This document shows positions 1 to 6,155 of a stretch of DNA of 37,605 bases, piece after piece (the stretch's first letter is position 1; every line of letters starts with the position of its first letter). The notes beneath the pieces were generated by a model, which saw only the letters and a program-made list of their open reading frames with translations, did not search any database and was not told the DNA's origin. Source of the DNA: Bacteroidota bacterium (GTDB taxonomy: Bacteria > Bacteroidota > Bacteroidia > Chitinophagales > Chitinophagaceae); assembly GCA_023433755.1 (NCBI GenBank), contig JAEYUA010000202.1:1-37605 (forward strand), in the 5' to 3' direction. Made by a program: the position numbers and the translations under genes.

Positions 1-765
1 AATGACCCTGCCCGTGACAGCGGCTATTCACCCAAACAGGGATTCTGTGATCTGGCCCATACGCTTGCCATGGCGAAAAGGGTGAAGGCCGCGGGAATGA
101 AACTGTTGCTCGATTTTCATTACAGCGATTACTGGGCTGATCCTGAAAAACAATATAAACCCAAAGCATGGAGGGATAAAAGTTTTGATGTGCTGAAGGA
201 TAGTTTGTACCGCTATACCCGGTCAGTGATCAAAGCATTGAAAGACCAGGGCACTACGCCCGACATGGTGCAGATCGGCAATGAGATCAATCATGGTATC
301 GTTTGGCCCGAAGGTCATGTGAGCAATCTTGACAGTCTTGCACAACTGATCAAAGCCGGTACGGATGCTACGCTGGAAGTGGATCCCAATATTGTAATGA
401 TGCTGCATGTGGCATTAGGCGGACAGGCCGATGAATCTGAATTTTTTATCCAGGAGATGTTGAAGAGAGGCGTGCATTTTGATGTGATCGGCCAGAGTTA
501 TTATCCCAAATGGCATGGCACGCTGGAAGACCTTGAAAATAATATGACCCGGCTTGCTGATAAATATGGTGATGTGATACTGGTGGAATACAGCCAGTTG
601 AAAAAGGAGGTGAATAAGATTGCTTTTGAATTGCCTGGTGGAAAAGGAAAAGGCACCTGTATCTGGGAGCCGTTGAATACATGGGAAGCGGTGTTTGACA
701 GAGATGGGAAAGCCAATAAGCAGATTGAGGTCTATGATGAAATCAGCAGAAAGTATTTGAGATAG
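1..765 (+). CDS. GH53 arabinogalactan endo-beta-1,4-galactanase, 5'-truncated by window edge
   Basis: The reading frame is open from base 1, so the start lies outside the window; about 254 C-terminal codons are present. The family cleaves beta-1,4-galactan side chains of pectin, normally outside the cytoplasm. The segment has the typical GH53 core: an AKRVKAAGMKLLLDFHYSD strand/helix, then QIGNEINHG, whose Glu fits the family acid/base, and ILVEYS, whose Glu fits the nucleophile. An IWEPLNTWEAVFD segment near the C-terminus fits the last barrel strand. The protein ends shortly after the barrel, so there is no C-terminal accessory domain. Family assignment is confident; substrate is inferred from the family. 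The signal peptide cannot be judged. A 405 bp spacer follows with no gene. Confidence 0.9.
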   Translation, partial: NDPARDSGYSPKQGFCDLAHTLAMAKRVKAAGMKLLLDFHYSDYWADPEKQYKPKAWRDKSFDVLKDSLYRYTRSVIKALKDQGTTPDMVQIGNEINHGIVWPEGHVSNLDSLAQLIKAGTDATLEVDPNIVMMLHVALGGQADESEFFIQEMLKRGVHFDVIGQSYYPKWHGTLEDLENNMTRLADKYGDVILVEYSQLKKEVNKIAFELPGGKGKGTCIWEPLNTWEAVFDRDGKANKQIEVYDEISRKYLR

Positions 766-815
766 ATTTTTTTCACCGCAGAGAAAAGGAGGAAAAGGAG
801 ATAACGCAGAGATAG

Positions 816-850
816 GCTAATGGCCGTTAGCCTTTGGCCATTGGCCTGTG
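816..850. repeat. Heptad array (GC-N5), 5 units
   Basis: GC occurs at 816, 823, 830, 837 and 844, exactly 7 bases apart. Units are of the GCTAATG/GCCGTTA/GCCATTG type. It lies 50 bp after the GH53 stop. Confidence 0.75.
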
Positions 851-896
851 ATTTAAAAAATGGGATTGTCCACAGATCATGGGTTTGATGAAGTTA

Positions 897-951
897 CTTA
901 CCGCCCCGGCCTAACTTTAATTTTTGAGAAGATAGCCGGTAAGGCGGTAAG
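897..951. other. Long imperfect hairpin
   Basis: CTTACCGCC (897-905) pairs with GGCGGTAAG (943-951), and CCGGC (906-910) pairs with GCCGG (935-939), leaving a three-base bulge and a 24-base AT-rich loop. No T-run follows directly, so it is not a clear terminator. It could end the GH53 transcript or be an extragenic palindrome. Confidence 0.4.
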
Positions 952-1046
952 GAGGTAAGTAGTGATTGAGATTCAGATTGGCATGTGTGATTCGTGCCTA
1001 ATAATTGCGTCTTTTTTTCTTTGTGGCTTTGCGTGAAACCTGCCTG

Positions 1047-1080
1047 GCTAACAGCCAAAGGCCAACAGCCAACAGCAATT
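1047..1080. repeat. Heptad array (GC-N5), 5 units
   Basis: GC at 1047, 1054, 1061, 1068 and 1075. Two adjacent identical GCCAACA units show the 7-base period most plainly. Confidence 0.75.
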
Positions 1081-1143
1081 ATTTAATTGAGAAATGCTTT
1101 AACTTCATACACGCACATGAGAAGTCCGCCCACGGCGGGATAA

Positions 1144-1170
1144 GGGCATCCGTAGGGATGCCTTTTATTT
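1144..1170 (+). terminator. Rho-independent terminator-like hairpin
   Basis: GGCATCC and GGATGCC form a 7 bp stem with a 4-base loop, followed by TTTTATTTT on the plus strand. It lies directly beyond the stop of the minus-strand HD gene and may serve as its 3' hairpin too, but the T-run is on the plus strand. No plus-strand gene ends close by; GH53 ends 379 bp upstream. Confidence 0.6.
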
Positions 1171-1773
1171 TCAAATATGTTTCTGGTGATCGATGATGAA
1201 CTGGATGATGTCTTCGCTCTTCAGGTTAGCACGGTCAAGTGCGTCTGTGATATCTTCCCTGCTCACCTGGGCAGCAAATGAAGCTGTCTTCAGTTTTTTC
1301 TGAACACTTTTTACATCCATTCCTTCATAGCGTGCAGGCCGGATGAGCGCCGCCGCATGAATGAAACCGGATAATTCATCAAACACATAAATCATATGGT
1401 CCATCCGGCTTTCGGGCTCTACACCAAAATGTCTAGGGCCATGTGAAGCAATGCAGCGGATCACTGCAGGATCAATATTTCTTTTTTCCAATTCTTCAAT
1501 AATGATGCGGCAATGATCATTAGGATATTTATCCCAGTCGGCATCATGCAGCAGTCCGGCCAGCCACCATTTATGAGCTTCTTCTTCAGTCAGTTCTTCT
1601 CTCTCCAGGGCCCAGGCTTTCATCACGGCGGCAACCTGTTTCATGTGCAGGCGCAGTTTGTCGTTCTCCACCCACTCGTACAGAAGTTTAAGCGCTTCAT
1701 TCTCTGAAAGAACCCGCCCGGCATTCTCCGGTTTTCCAAAACTTGTCCTGCCCAATGGCTGTATCGCTTCCAT
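1171..1773 (-). CDS. HD-domain phosphohydrolase
   Basis: 200 aa soluble protein of the HD superfamily of metal-dependent phosphohydrolases. The motif series is present: His in RLHMKQVAAVM (about residue 43), the HD pair in GLLHDADWDKYP (about 75), His in CIASHGPRHF, and Asp in MYVFDELSGFI-type sequence (about 130). This order fits the small stand-alone HDIG-type hydrolases; the substrate is unknown. The first 20 or so residues precede the usual start of the domain, so the true start may be internal. An ATG at 1773 is used because no better signal is visible. It is transcribed divergently from rplM across a 447 bp gap. Confidence 0.8.
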   Translation of the reverse strand: MEAIQPLGRTSFGKPENAGRVLSENEALKLLYEWVENDKLRLHMKQVAAVMKAWALEREELTEEEAHKWWLAGLLHDADWDKYPNDHCRIIIEELEKRNIDPAVIRCIASHGPRHFGVEPESRMDHMIYVFDELSGFIHAAALIRPARYEGMDVKSVQKKLKTASFAAQVSREDITDALDRANLKSEDIIQFIIDHQKHI

Positions 1774-2048
1774 TGGCGAAAGATAAAAAGCATTTATATA
1801 CTAAAAACAATTCCGGCGTGATCTGTATCTGATACCATGTAATTGATGGATCAGCGTTTTGCTCCCTCCGCGACCTTTGTGTTTAAGTTTAACTATCGGA
1901 CAGTAGCAGTTCCCGGATCTCCAAAAACTCGTTGGATTTCCAGGAGGAAAAATCCATCAAATCCGTTAACTATTTCTAAAACATGTCAAAAATTTTACTG
2001 ATTATCAATTAATTATAAAGGTGCTTGTAAAAATAACCCCCAGATTTC

Positions 2049-2080
2049 TTGGATTGGATGGTGCTATAGACCTACATTTG
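2049..2080 (+). promoter_or_regulatory. Candidate promoter of rplM-rpsI-rpsB-tsf
   Basis: TACATTTG at 2073-2080 is a perfect TAnnTTTG -7 box for the Bacteroidota primary sigma factor. A TTG at 2049-2051 lies 21 bases upstream as a weak -33 element. The predicted start near 2086 gives a leader of about 135 nt. Inferred by motif only. Confidence 0.5.
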
Positions 2081-2094
2081 CGCTCCCAAAAAGA

Positions 2095-2124
2095 GCTACG
2101 GGTTCTAAGCTACGAGCTAAGAGT
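2095..2124. repeat. 7-base-period array, GCTACGA type
   Basis: GC/GT dinucleotides occur at 2095, 2102 (GT), 2109, 2116 and 2123 (GT), each 7 bases apart, with units such as GCTACGA and GCTAAGA. It is a more degenerate relative of the heptad arrays and would lie inside the rplM leader RNA. Confidence 0.5.
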
Positions 2125-2131
2125 AGGGTCT

Positions 2132-2160
2132 GGCAGAAGGATGGTTCTGTCAAATTTTTT
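2132..2160 (+). terminator. Attenuator-like hairpin in the rplM leader
   Basis: GGCAGAA (2132-2138) pairs with TTCTGTC (2145-2151), 7 bp with one G-U, and is followed after AAA by TTTTTT. It sits between the promoter candidate and the first ribosomal gene, so it could attenuate the operon. Weak stem, so moderate to low confidence. Confidence 0.35.
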
Positions 2161-2182
2161 AATCACAAGTTATCAGTCATGG

Positions 2183-2212
2183 GCCAATGGCCAATGGCCA
2201 ATAGCCAAAAGC
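2183..2212. repeat. Heptad array (GC-N5) directly before rplM
   Basis: GC at 2183, 2190, 2197, 2204 and 2211. Units GCCAATG, GCCAATG, GCCAATA, GCCAAAA. The last GC lies 8 bases before the rplM ATG, where a ribosome binding site would be expected; no Shine-Dalgarno is present. Confidence 0.85.
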
Positions 2213-2220
2213 ATTTTTAA

Positions 2221-2664
2221 ATGAGCAAATTACATTTTACAACAAAACATGCGAATGCGGCTACCGTACAACGTAACTGGTATGTTGTTGACGGTACCAA
2301 TCAAACCGTGGGACGTATGTGCGCTCGTATTGCTGCCATTTTGCGCGGCAAGAACAAGGCATATTACACCCCTCACGTAGACACAGGTGATTATATCATC
2401 GTGATCAATGCGGAAAAAATCAAGTTCACTGGTAACAAAATGGACGAGAAAGTTTATGACCACTATACAGGTTATCCTGGTGGCCGTAAAGAAGAGATCG
2501 CGAAAGACCTGTTGAAGCGCCGTCCTGAAGTGATCATCGAAAGAGGTGTAAAAGGCATGCTGCCTAAGAACCGTCTTGGCCGCCAGATGTACAAAAAGTT
2601 ATTTGTGTACGCCGGAGACCAGCATCCGCACACTGCGCAGCAACCAAAAGAACTCAAATTTTAA
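2221..2664 (+). CDS. rplM: 50S ribosomal protein L13
   Basis: 147 aa, close to the usual length for uL13, an early-assembling protein of the large subunit. Family signatures are clear: WYVVDGTNQTVGRMC near the N-terminus (18-33), GDYIIVINAEK (56-66), YTGYPGG (82-88), and the C-terminal segment MLPKNRLGRQMYKKL followed by VYAGDQHPH. It is the first gene of the rplM-rpsI-rpsB-tsf cluster, the common rplM-rpsI pair followed by the common rpsB-tsf pair. The start has no Shine-Dalgarno; instead the sequence GCCAAAAGCA and an A/T run precede ATG, as before rpsI and rpsB. Confidence 0.98.
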   Translation: MSKLHFTTKHANAATVQRNWYVVDGTNQTVGRMCARIAAILRGKNKAYYTPHVDTGDYIIVINAEKIKFTGNKMDEKVYDHYTGYPGGRKEEIAKDLLKRRPEVIIERGVKGMLPKNRLGRQMYKKLFVYAGDQHPHTAQQPKELKF

Positions 2665-2675
2665 TTCATCAATTT

Positions 2676-2712
2676 GCCATTAGCCAATAGCCATTGGCCA
2701 ATAGCCAAAAGC
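2676..2712. repeat. Heptad array (GC-N5) between rplM and rpsI
   Basis: GC at 2676, 2683, 2690, 2697, 2704 and 2711. Units alternate GCCATTA, GCCAATA, GCCATTG, GCCAATA, GCCAAAA. It fills nearly the whole 55 bp gap and ends 8 bases before the rpsI ATG. Confidence 0.85.
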
Positions 2713-2719
2713 ATAAAAA

Positions 2720-3109
2720 ATGGAGAAACAAAAAAATAGCGTTGGCCGCCGTAAGGAAGCTGTTACCAGGGTATTCATATCCCGTGGCAGTGGAGCCATC
2801 ACTGTAAACGATAAGGATTACAAAACCTATTTTCCCCTGGTGTACCTGCAGAACCAGGTGATCAGGCCTTTAAAGACTGTAGAATCCGCCGACAAGTATG
2901 ATGTAAAGATCAATGCTGCCGGTGGTGGTGTTAAGGGACAGGCAGAAGCCGCCATGCTGGGCATTGCCCGTGTGCTGGTTGACCTCAATCCTGAGTTCCG
3001 CCCGGCTCTTAAAGCGGCCGGTCTTCTGAAACGTGATCCACGTTCTGTTGAACGTAAGAAATTCGGTAAGAAGAAAGCGAGGAGAAGCTACCAGTTTAGT
3101 AAACGATAA
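2720..3109 (+). CDS. rpsI: 30S ribosomal protein S9
   Basis: 129 aa, normal for bacterial uS9, a small-subunit head protein whose C-terminal tail reaches the P-site tRNA. Seen: NSVGRRKEAVTRVF at the N-terminus (6-19), GGGVKGQAEAAMLGIARVL in the middle, and the basic C-terminus KKFGKKKARRSYQFSKR with the invariant terminal KR. It follows rplM by 55 bp, filled by a heptad array. Confidence 0.98.
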   Translation: MEKQKNSVGRRKEAVTRVFISRGSGAITVNDKDYKTYFPLVYLQNQVIRPLKTVESADKYDVKINAAGGGVKGQAEAAMLGIARVLVDLNPEFRPALKAAGLLKRDPRSVERKKFGKKKARRSYQFSKR

Positions 3110-3111
3110 TA

Positions 3112-3148
3112 GCTGTTGGCCAATAGCCATTAGCCAATGGCTGTTCGC
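3112..3148. repeat. Heptad array (GC-N5) after rpsI
   Basis: GC at 3112, 3119, 3126, 3133, 3140 and 3147. Units GCTGTTG, GCCAATA, GCCATTA, GCCAATG, GCTGTTC. It begins 3 bases after the rpsI stop. Confidence 0.85.
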
Positions 3149-3180
3149 CTCCAGGATGAAATTTATTCTTTAAACAATCA

Positions 3181-3210
3181 GCTAATAGCCAACAGCTATA
3201 AGCCAAAAGC
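3181..3210. repeat. Heptad array (GC-N5) directly before rpsB
   Basis: GC at 3181, 3188, 3195, 3202 and 3209. Units GCTAATA, GCCAACA, GCTATAA, GCCAAAA. As before rplM and rpsI, the last unit is GCCAAAA-GC followed by an A/T run and the start codon. Confidence 0.85.
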
Positions 3211-3218
3211 AAATAAAA

Positions 3219-4148
3219 ATGGAACAAAACACTTCACTACAACAACAGCTTCTGGAAGCCGGTGTTCATTTCGGTCACCTGAAGAAGAAGTGGAACCCCA
3301 AGATGCTGCCTTACATCTTCGCTGAGAAGAAAGGTATTCACATCATTGACCTGAATAAAACTACGGAAGCATTGCAGGAAACTGCTGCTGCCCTGAAGGC
3401 GATCGCCCGCAGTGGTAAGAAAGTGCTTTTTGTAGGTACTAAAAAACAGGCGAAGGACATCGTTACAGAATGCGCACAGCGTGTAAACATGCCTTATGTT
3501 ACCGAGCGATGGCTGGGTGGCATGCTTACCAATTTTAACACGGTTCGTAAGAGCGTGAAGAAAATGCAGAGCATCGAAAAAATGCTGGGTGATGGTTCTT
3601 TCGATTCCATCACTAAAAAAGAGCGTCTGACACTGAGCCGCGATAAAGAAAAGATGGAAAAAGTTTTAGGTGGTATCGCCCAGTTGGGTCGTGTGCCTGC
3701 TGCTTTGTTCATCGTGGATATTGGTCATGAGCACATTGCTCTTTCTGAAGCCAAACGCCTTGGCATTATGACCTTCGGCGTGGTGGATACCAACTGCGAT
3801 CCCAACAAGGTTGACTTCGCGGTTCCTGCCAATGACGATGCAACAAAATCAATCGCCATCATCACCAATTATATCACTGCAGCTATTGCTGAAGGTCTTG
3901 CTGAAAGACAGGCGGCAAAAGATGAAGAAGGTGAGGATAACATTAGCGATGATGAAAAAGAAAAAAGAGCCTCCCGCATGGAAGCTGAAGCAAATGCTGA
4001 AGCCGGCGGCCGTGGCCGTGGCAGCCGTGCAGGTGGTCCCGGTGCGGGACGTGGTCCAGGCGCTGGCGGAGCCGGTGGCGGACAACGCCGTAGAACACCA
4101 GGTGGTGGCACCGGTGGTGGAAGAGGCCCTGGTGGCGGAAGGAGATAA
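3219..4148 (+). CDS. rpsB: 30S ribosomal protein S2 with acidic and Gly/Arg-rich C-terminal tail
   Basis: 309 aa. Residues 1-229 are a full uS2 core: LLEAGVHFGHLKKKWNPKM (11-29), FVGTKKQAKD (71-80), RWLGGMLTNF (97-106) and a C-terminal region with GVVDTNCDP (187-195). uS2 joins late at the small-subunit head/body junction near the mRNA exit. Residues 230-261 are charged and mostly acidic (DEEGEDNISDDEKEKR), and 262-309 are almost only Gly, Arg, Pro and Ala with several RG/RGG steps (GGRGRGS, GRGPGAGG, GGGRR). The tail is in frame, with no frameshift sign, and ends in a normal stop. Such a tail looks intrinsically disordered and RNA-binding; that role is inference. Confidence 0.97.
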   Translation: MEQNTSLQQQLLEAGVHFGHLKKKWNPKMLPYIFAEKKGIHIIDLNKTTEALQETAAALKAIARSGKKVLFVGTKKQAKDIVTECAQRVNMPYVTERWLGGMLTNFNTVRKSVKKMQSIEKMLGDGSFDSITKKERLTLSRDKEKMEKVLGGIAQLGRVPAALFIVDIGHEHIALSEAKRLGIMTFGVVDTNCDPNKVDFAVPANDDATKSIAIITNYITAAIAEGLAERQAAKDEEGEDNISDDEKEKRASRMEAEANAEAGGRGRGSRAGGPGAGRGPGAGGAGGGQRRRTPGGGTGGGRGPGGGRR

Positions 4149-4188
4149 CTCCCTCCCCCTAAAGTGGTTAGGGTTGAGGACTGACCCT

Positions 4189-4218
4189 GAACTTCGAACT
4201 TTGAACTTTAAACTTAAC
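4189..4218. repeat. 7-base direct repeat (GAACTTT) before tsf
   Basis: GAACTTC, GAACTTT, GAACTTT, AAACTTA in a row, the 7-base step starting at 4189. It has the same period as the GC-N5 arrays but GA instead of GC. It ends 4 bases before the tsf ATG. Confidence 0.7.
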
Positions 4219-4222
4219 AAGG

Positions 4223-5059
4223 ATGTCAACAGCAACAATAACAGCACAGGATATTAATAAACTGCGCCAGGCAACAGGTGCGGGTATGATGGATTGCCGC
4301 AAGGCTCTCACAGAAACCAACGGTGATTTTGAAGCAGCGATCGACTGGTTGCGCAAGCAGGGCCAGAAAGTTGCCGCCAAACGCAGCGACCGTGAAGCAA
4401 AAGAAGGTGTGGTGATCGCCAAGACCACTGCTGACCATAAAACAGGATTGATCGTTACGATCTCCTGCGAAACAGATTTCGTTTCTAAGAATGCTGATTT
4501 CGTTGCCTTCGCGCAAAGCATTGCTGATGCTGCCGTAGCCAACAATGTAAAATCTGCAGAAGAACTGAACGAGGTAACTGTAAATGGTTCCAAAGTAGCA
4601 GACCTGATTAATGATAAACTGGCTTCTATCGGTGAAAAGATCGGTGTAGCCCGTTTTGAAAGAGTGGATGCTCCTTATGTAGCTTCTTATATCCACGGTG
4701 CATACCGTATGGGTGTATTGGTAGGTTTCAATAAAGATGCCGGTGAAGCAGGTAAGGATATTGCAATGCAGATCGCCGCGATGAATCCTGTAGCCGTAGA
4801 TGCGGCTTCTGTTCCTGCTGATGTGGTAACACGCGAGAGGGAAATTGTGATGGACCAGATGAAGCAGGATCCTAAAATGGCCGGTAAGTCAGAAGAGATG
4901 ATGTCAAAAATTGCGGAAGGCAAACTCAATGCTTTCTTCAAGGAAAGCACGCTCACTGCCCAGGCATTTGTAAAGGATAATTCCAAATCAGTAGGCGATT
5001 ACCTGAAATCTTCAGGCGACCTGCAGGTAACGGAATTTAAGAGAGTTGCGCTGGGATAG
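4223..5059 (+). CDS. tsf: Elongation factor Ts
   Basis: 278 aa, the usual length. EF-Ts exchanges GDP for GTP on EF-Tu. The N-terminal UBA-like region carries LRQATGAGMMDCRKAL (14-29), and the core has the diagnostic TDFV (84-87) in CETDFVSKN. The dimerisation-type half with AYRMGVLVGF and IAMQIAAMNP follows. Start ATG at 4223 is preceded by AAGG, a weak Shine-Dalgarno. It is the last gene of the ribosomal operon and is followed by a strong terminator at 5084. Confidence 0.98.
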   Translation: MSTATITAQDINKLRQATGAGMMDCRKALTETNGDFEAAIDWLRKQGQKVAAKRSDREAKEGVVIAKTTADHKTGLIVTISCETDFVSKNADFVAFAQSIADAAVANNVKSAEELNEVTVNGSKVADLINDKLASIGEKIGVARFERVDAPYVASYIHGAYRMGVLVGFNKDAGEAGKDIAMQIAAMNPVAVDAASVPADVVTREREIVMDQMKQDPKMAGKSEEMMSKIAEGKLNAFFKESTLTAQAFVKDNSKSVGDYLKSSGDLQVTEFKRVALG

Positions 5060-5083
5060 GCGAAGCGAAATGATATTTTTTAA

Positions 5084-5109
5084 AGAGACCTTAGGGGTCT
5101 CTTTTTTTA
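5084..5109 (+). terminator. Terminator of the ribosomal operon
   Basis: AGAGACC (5084-5090), loop TTAGG, GGTCTCT (5096-5102), then a run of T. It lies 25 bp after the tsf stop. Confidence 0.85.
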
Positions 5110-5146
5110 GCTGCAAGCTGCAAGCTGCAAGCTTCAAGCTGCAAGA
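5110..5146. repeat. Heptad array (GC-N5), GCTGCAA flavour, 5 units
   Basis: GC at 5110, 5117, 5124, 5131 and 5138. Units GCTGCAA three times, then GCTTCAA, GCTGCAA. Confidence 0.85.
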
Positions 5147-5191
5147 CCTAAAGGATCGGGACTGTTTTGTGATTTGAAGGGTGTGATTGAT

Positions 5192-5282
5192 GAGAGAGAC
5201 TTTAGGGTTTTTTTTTAGCTGCAAGCTACAAGCTTCAAGCTGCAAGACTCAGAGGCTCGAAGCTGTTTATGATTTTGAAAAA
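5192..5282. repeat. Degenerate second copy of terminator plus heptad array block
   Basis: GAGAGACTTTAGGG-T9-AGCTGCAAGC and on to a TGATTTTGAA-like end matches, in order, the block at about 5084-5180 (GAGACCTTAGGGG, T-run, AGCTGCAAGC array, GACTGTTTTGTGATTTGAA). The hairpin arm is decayed in this copy. The array inside it has GC at 5218, 5225, 5232 and 5239. This reads as an old tandem duplication of about 100 bp. Confidence 0.65.
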
Positions 5283-5298
5283 AAATTTATTCAAATGC

Positions 5299-5341
5299 CT
5301 CCAACAAAAAAGAAGATCACAGATCTTCTTTTTTGTTGGAG
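5299..5341. terminator. Perfect 20 bp palindrome, bidirectional terminator between tsf and the beta-barrel gene
   Basis: The arm 5299-5318 is the exact reverse complement of 5322-5341, with loop ACA. Each arm has an A6/T6 tract, so each strand gives a G/C-poor but very long hairpin with internal U-run. It lies between convergent genes. A 12-base palindrome AGTAGTACTACT (5340-5351) abuts it. Confidence 0.75.
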
Positions 5342-5355
5342 TAGTACTACTAGCA

Positions 5356-5404
5356 GCTAGAGGCTAATTGCTTGCAGCTTGAAGCTTGAAGCTTGCAGCT
5401 TTTC
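5356..5404. repeat. Heptad array (GC-N5), 7 units, inverted relative to 5110-5146
   Basis: GC at 5356, 5363, 5370, 5377, 5384, 5391 and 5398. Units GCTTGCA and GCTTGAA are reverse-complement forms of the GCTGCAA/GCTTCAA arrays upstream, so the two sets flank the palindrome at 5299 as a large inverted repeat. It touches the stop codon of the next gene. Confidence 0.85.
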
Positions 5405-5995
5405 TCAGAATCCCCAGCTCAATCCAACTTGGATCACGCTTGACTTGGTTTCGGGGCGGGTATCATTCTTGGCAAGATTGGAAAGTCCAAGGTTGTAACG
5501 ACCGTAAAACCCGAGATGCTTCATCCTGTAACCCAGGCCTGCACCCCAGGAGATATTTGTCTTTTTGATTTGTTTGTTCAGTGCCAGTTCTGAAGTGGCA
5601 GCGCTGGTCTTGATGGTTTCCTGGCCTTTTGCAAGAATGCTCAGGGCCGGACCTGTTTCCACGAAAAATCCTGAACTCGTATTCAACTGGAACATTACAG
5701 GAATCTGCAGGTAATTCAGGATGATATCGTTGGTGGCAACACTTGATTCCTGGTTAGCACCTTCAGCAGAAAAAAGAATTTCCGGGTTGATGCTGAAATT
5801 TTTTGAAAAAGGAATATTGTACCAGATGCCAGCATGAAAGTTGATGCGCATATCAGAACTGACATCGGGCTGGTTGTCCAGTCGCAGGTTGGCAAGATTC
5901 ACACCCGCCTTCACACCTGAAGTATATTTTTTAGTCTGGGCATTCAGCATGCCTGCACAAAGCATGAACAGGATAACAACTATAGATTTTCTCAT
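5405..5995 (-). CDS. Outer membrane beta-barrel protein (PorT-like family)
   Basis: 196 aa. A signal peptide (MRKSIVVILFMLCAGMLNAQ, cleavage after AQ) is followed by an alternating-hydrophobic pattern typical of an 8-strand barrel: GVKAGVNLANLRL, FHAGIWYNIPF, LNYLQIPVMFQLN, FFVETGPALSIL, SWGAGLGYRM, FYGRYNLGLSNL. It ends in an aromatic, SVIQVGLSWGF, as required for BAM-dependent insertion. This is the small OMP_b-brl_2/PorT-like class common in Bacteroidota; the function is unknown. A perfect -7 box TATCTTTG lies 23 bases upstream of the start. Confidence 0.85.
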   Translation of the reverse strand: MRKSIVVILFMLCAGMLNAQTKKYTSGVKAGVNLANLRLDNQPDVSSDMRINFHAGIWYNIPFSKNFSINPEILFSAEGANQESSVATNDIILNYLQIPVMFQLNTSSGFFVETGPALSILAKGQETIKTSAATSELALNKQIKKTNISWGAGLGYRMKHLGFYGRYNLGLSNLAKNDTRPETKSSVIQVGLSWGF

Positions 5996-6017
5996 AAGTA
6001 AATATTAAGCTTGGGGC

Positions 6018-6025
6018 CAAAGATA
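6018..6025 (-). promoter_or_regulatory. -7 promoter box of the beta-barrel gene
   Basis: Minus strand reads TATCTTTG, a perfect TAnnTTTG, 22 bases before the ATG at 5995. No good TTTG was found at -33. Confidence 0.5.
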
Positions 6026-6062
6026 ATGTATGATGGCATATGGCAGTCGGCCAGTTAGGCAA

Positions 6063-6089
6063 AAAACAACCCCGGCTGGAAAGCCGGGG
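6063..6089 (-). terminator. Terminator of the serine hydrolase gene
   Basis: CCCCGGCT and AGCCGGGG form an 8 bp GC-rich stem with a 4-base loop (6070-6089). On the minus strand it is followed by TTGTTTTTT. Confidence 0.85.
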
Positions 6090-6155
6090 TCTTGCTTCAT
6101 GAGAATTAAAAACTGCTTGACTGCTCTAAGAGATATATGAATGTAATAAGAATTA

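Larger units (their letters stand above)
766..1170. other. Gene-free spacer between GH53 and HD-domain gene
   Basis: No credible ORF. It holds two heptad arrays (816-850, 1047-1080), a strong imperfect hairpin at 897-951 and a terminator-like hairpin at 1144-1170. The two arms of the 897-951 hairpin are CTTACCGCC/GGCGGTAAG (9 bp) and CCGGC/GCCGG (5 bp). Its right arm runs into three near-copies of an 8-base unit GGTAAGGM (937-960). Flanking text such as CACCGCAGAG and CTTTGTGGCTTTGCGTG resembles degenerate sequence seen in spacers of this clade, by recollection only. Confidence 0.6.
1774..2220. other. Spacer carrying the rplM promoter and leader
   Basis: No credible ORF. It contains a promoter candidate for the ribosomal operon (2049-2080), a 7-base-period array of GCTACGA-type units (2095-2124), an attenuator-like hairpin with T-run (2132-2160) and a heptad array (2183-2212) next to the rplM start. 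Nothing recognisable was seen from 1774 to about 2040. Confidence 0.6.

Noticed and set aside
2183..3210. Heptad arrays as CRISPR or classic REP elements
   Set aside because: Units are 7 bases with no spacers of 30 or more bases and no cas genes; the arrays lack a fixed palindromic core typical of REP sequences.
3811..4257. A 148-codon plus-strand frame inside rpsB and the tsf leader, and minus-strand frames over the same region
   Set aside because: These are alternative frames of the GC-rich S2 tail; the S2 frame keeps family motifs up to the tail and ends at a normal stop.
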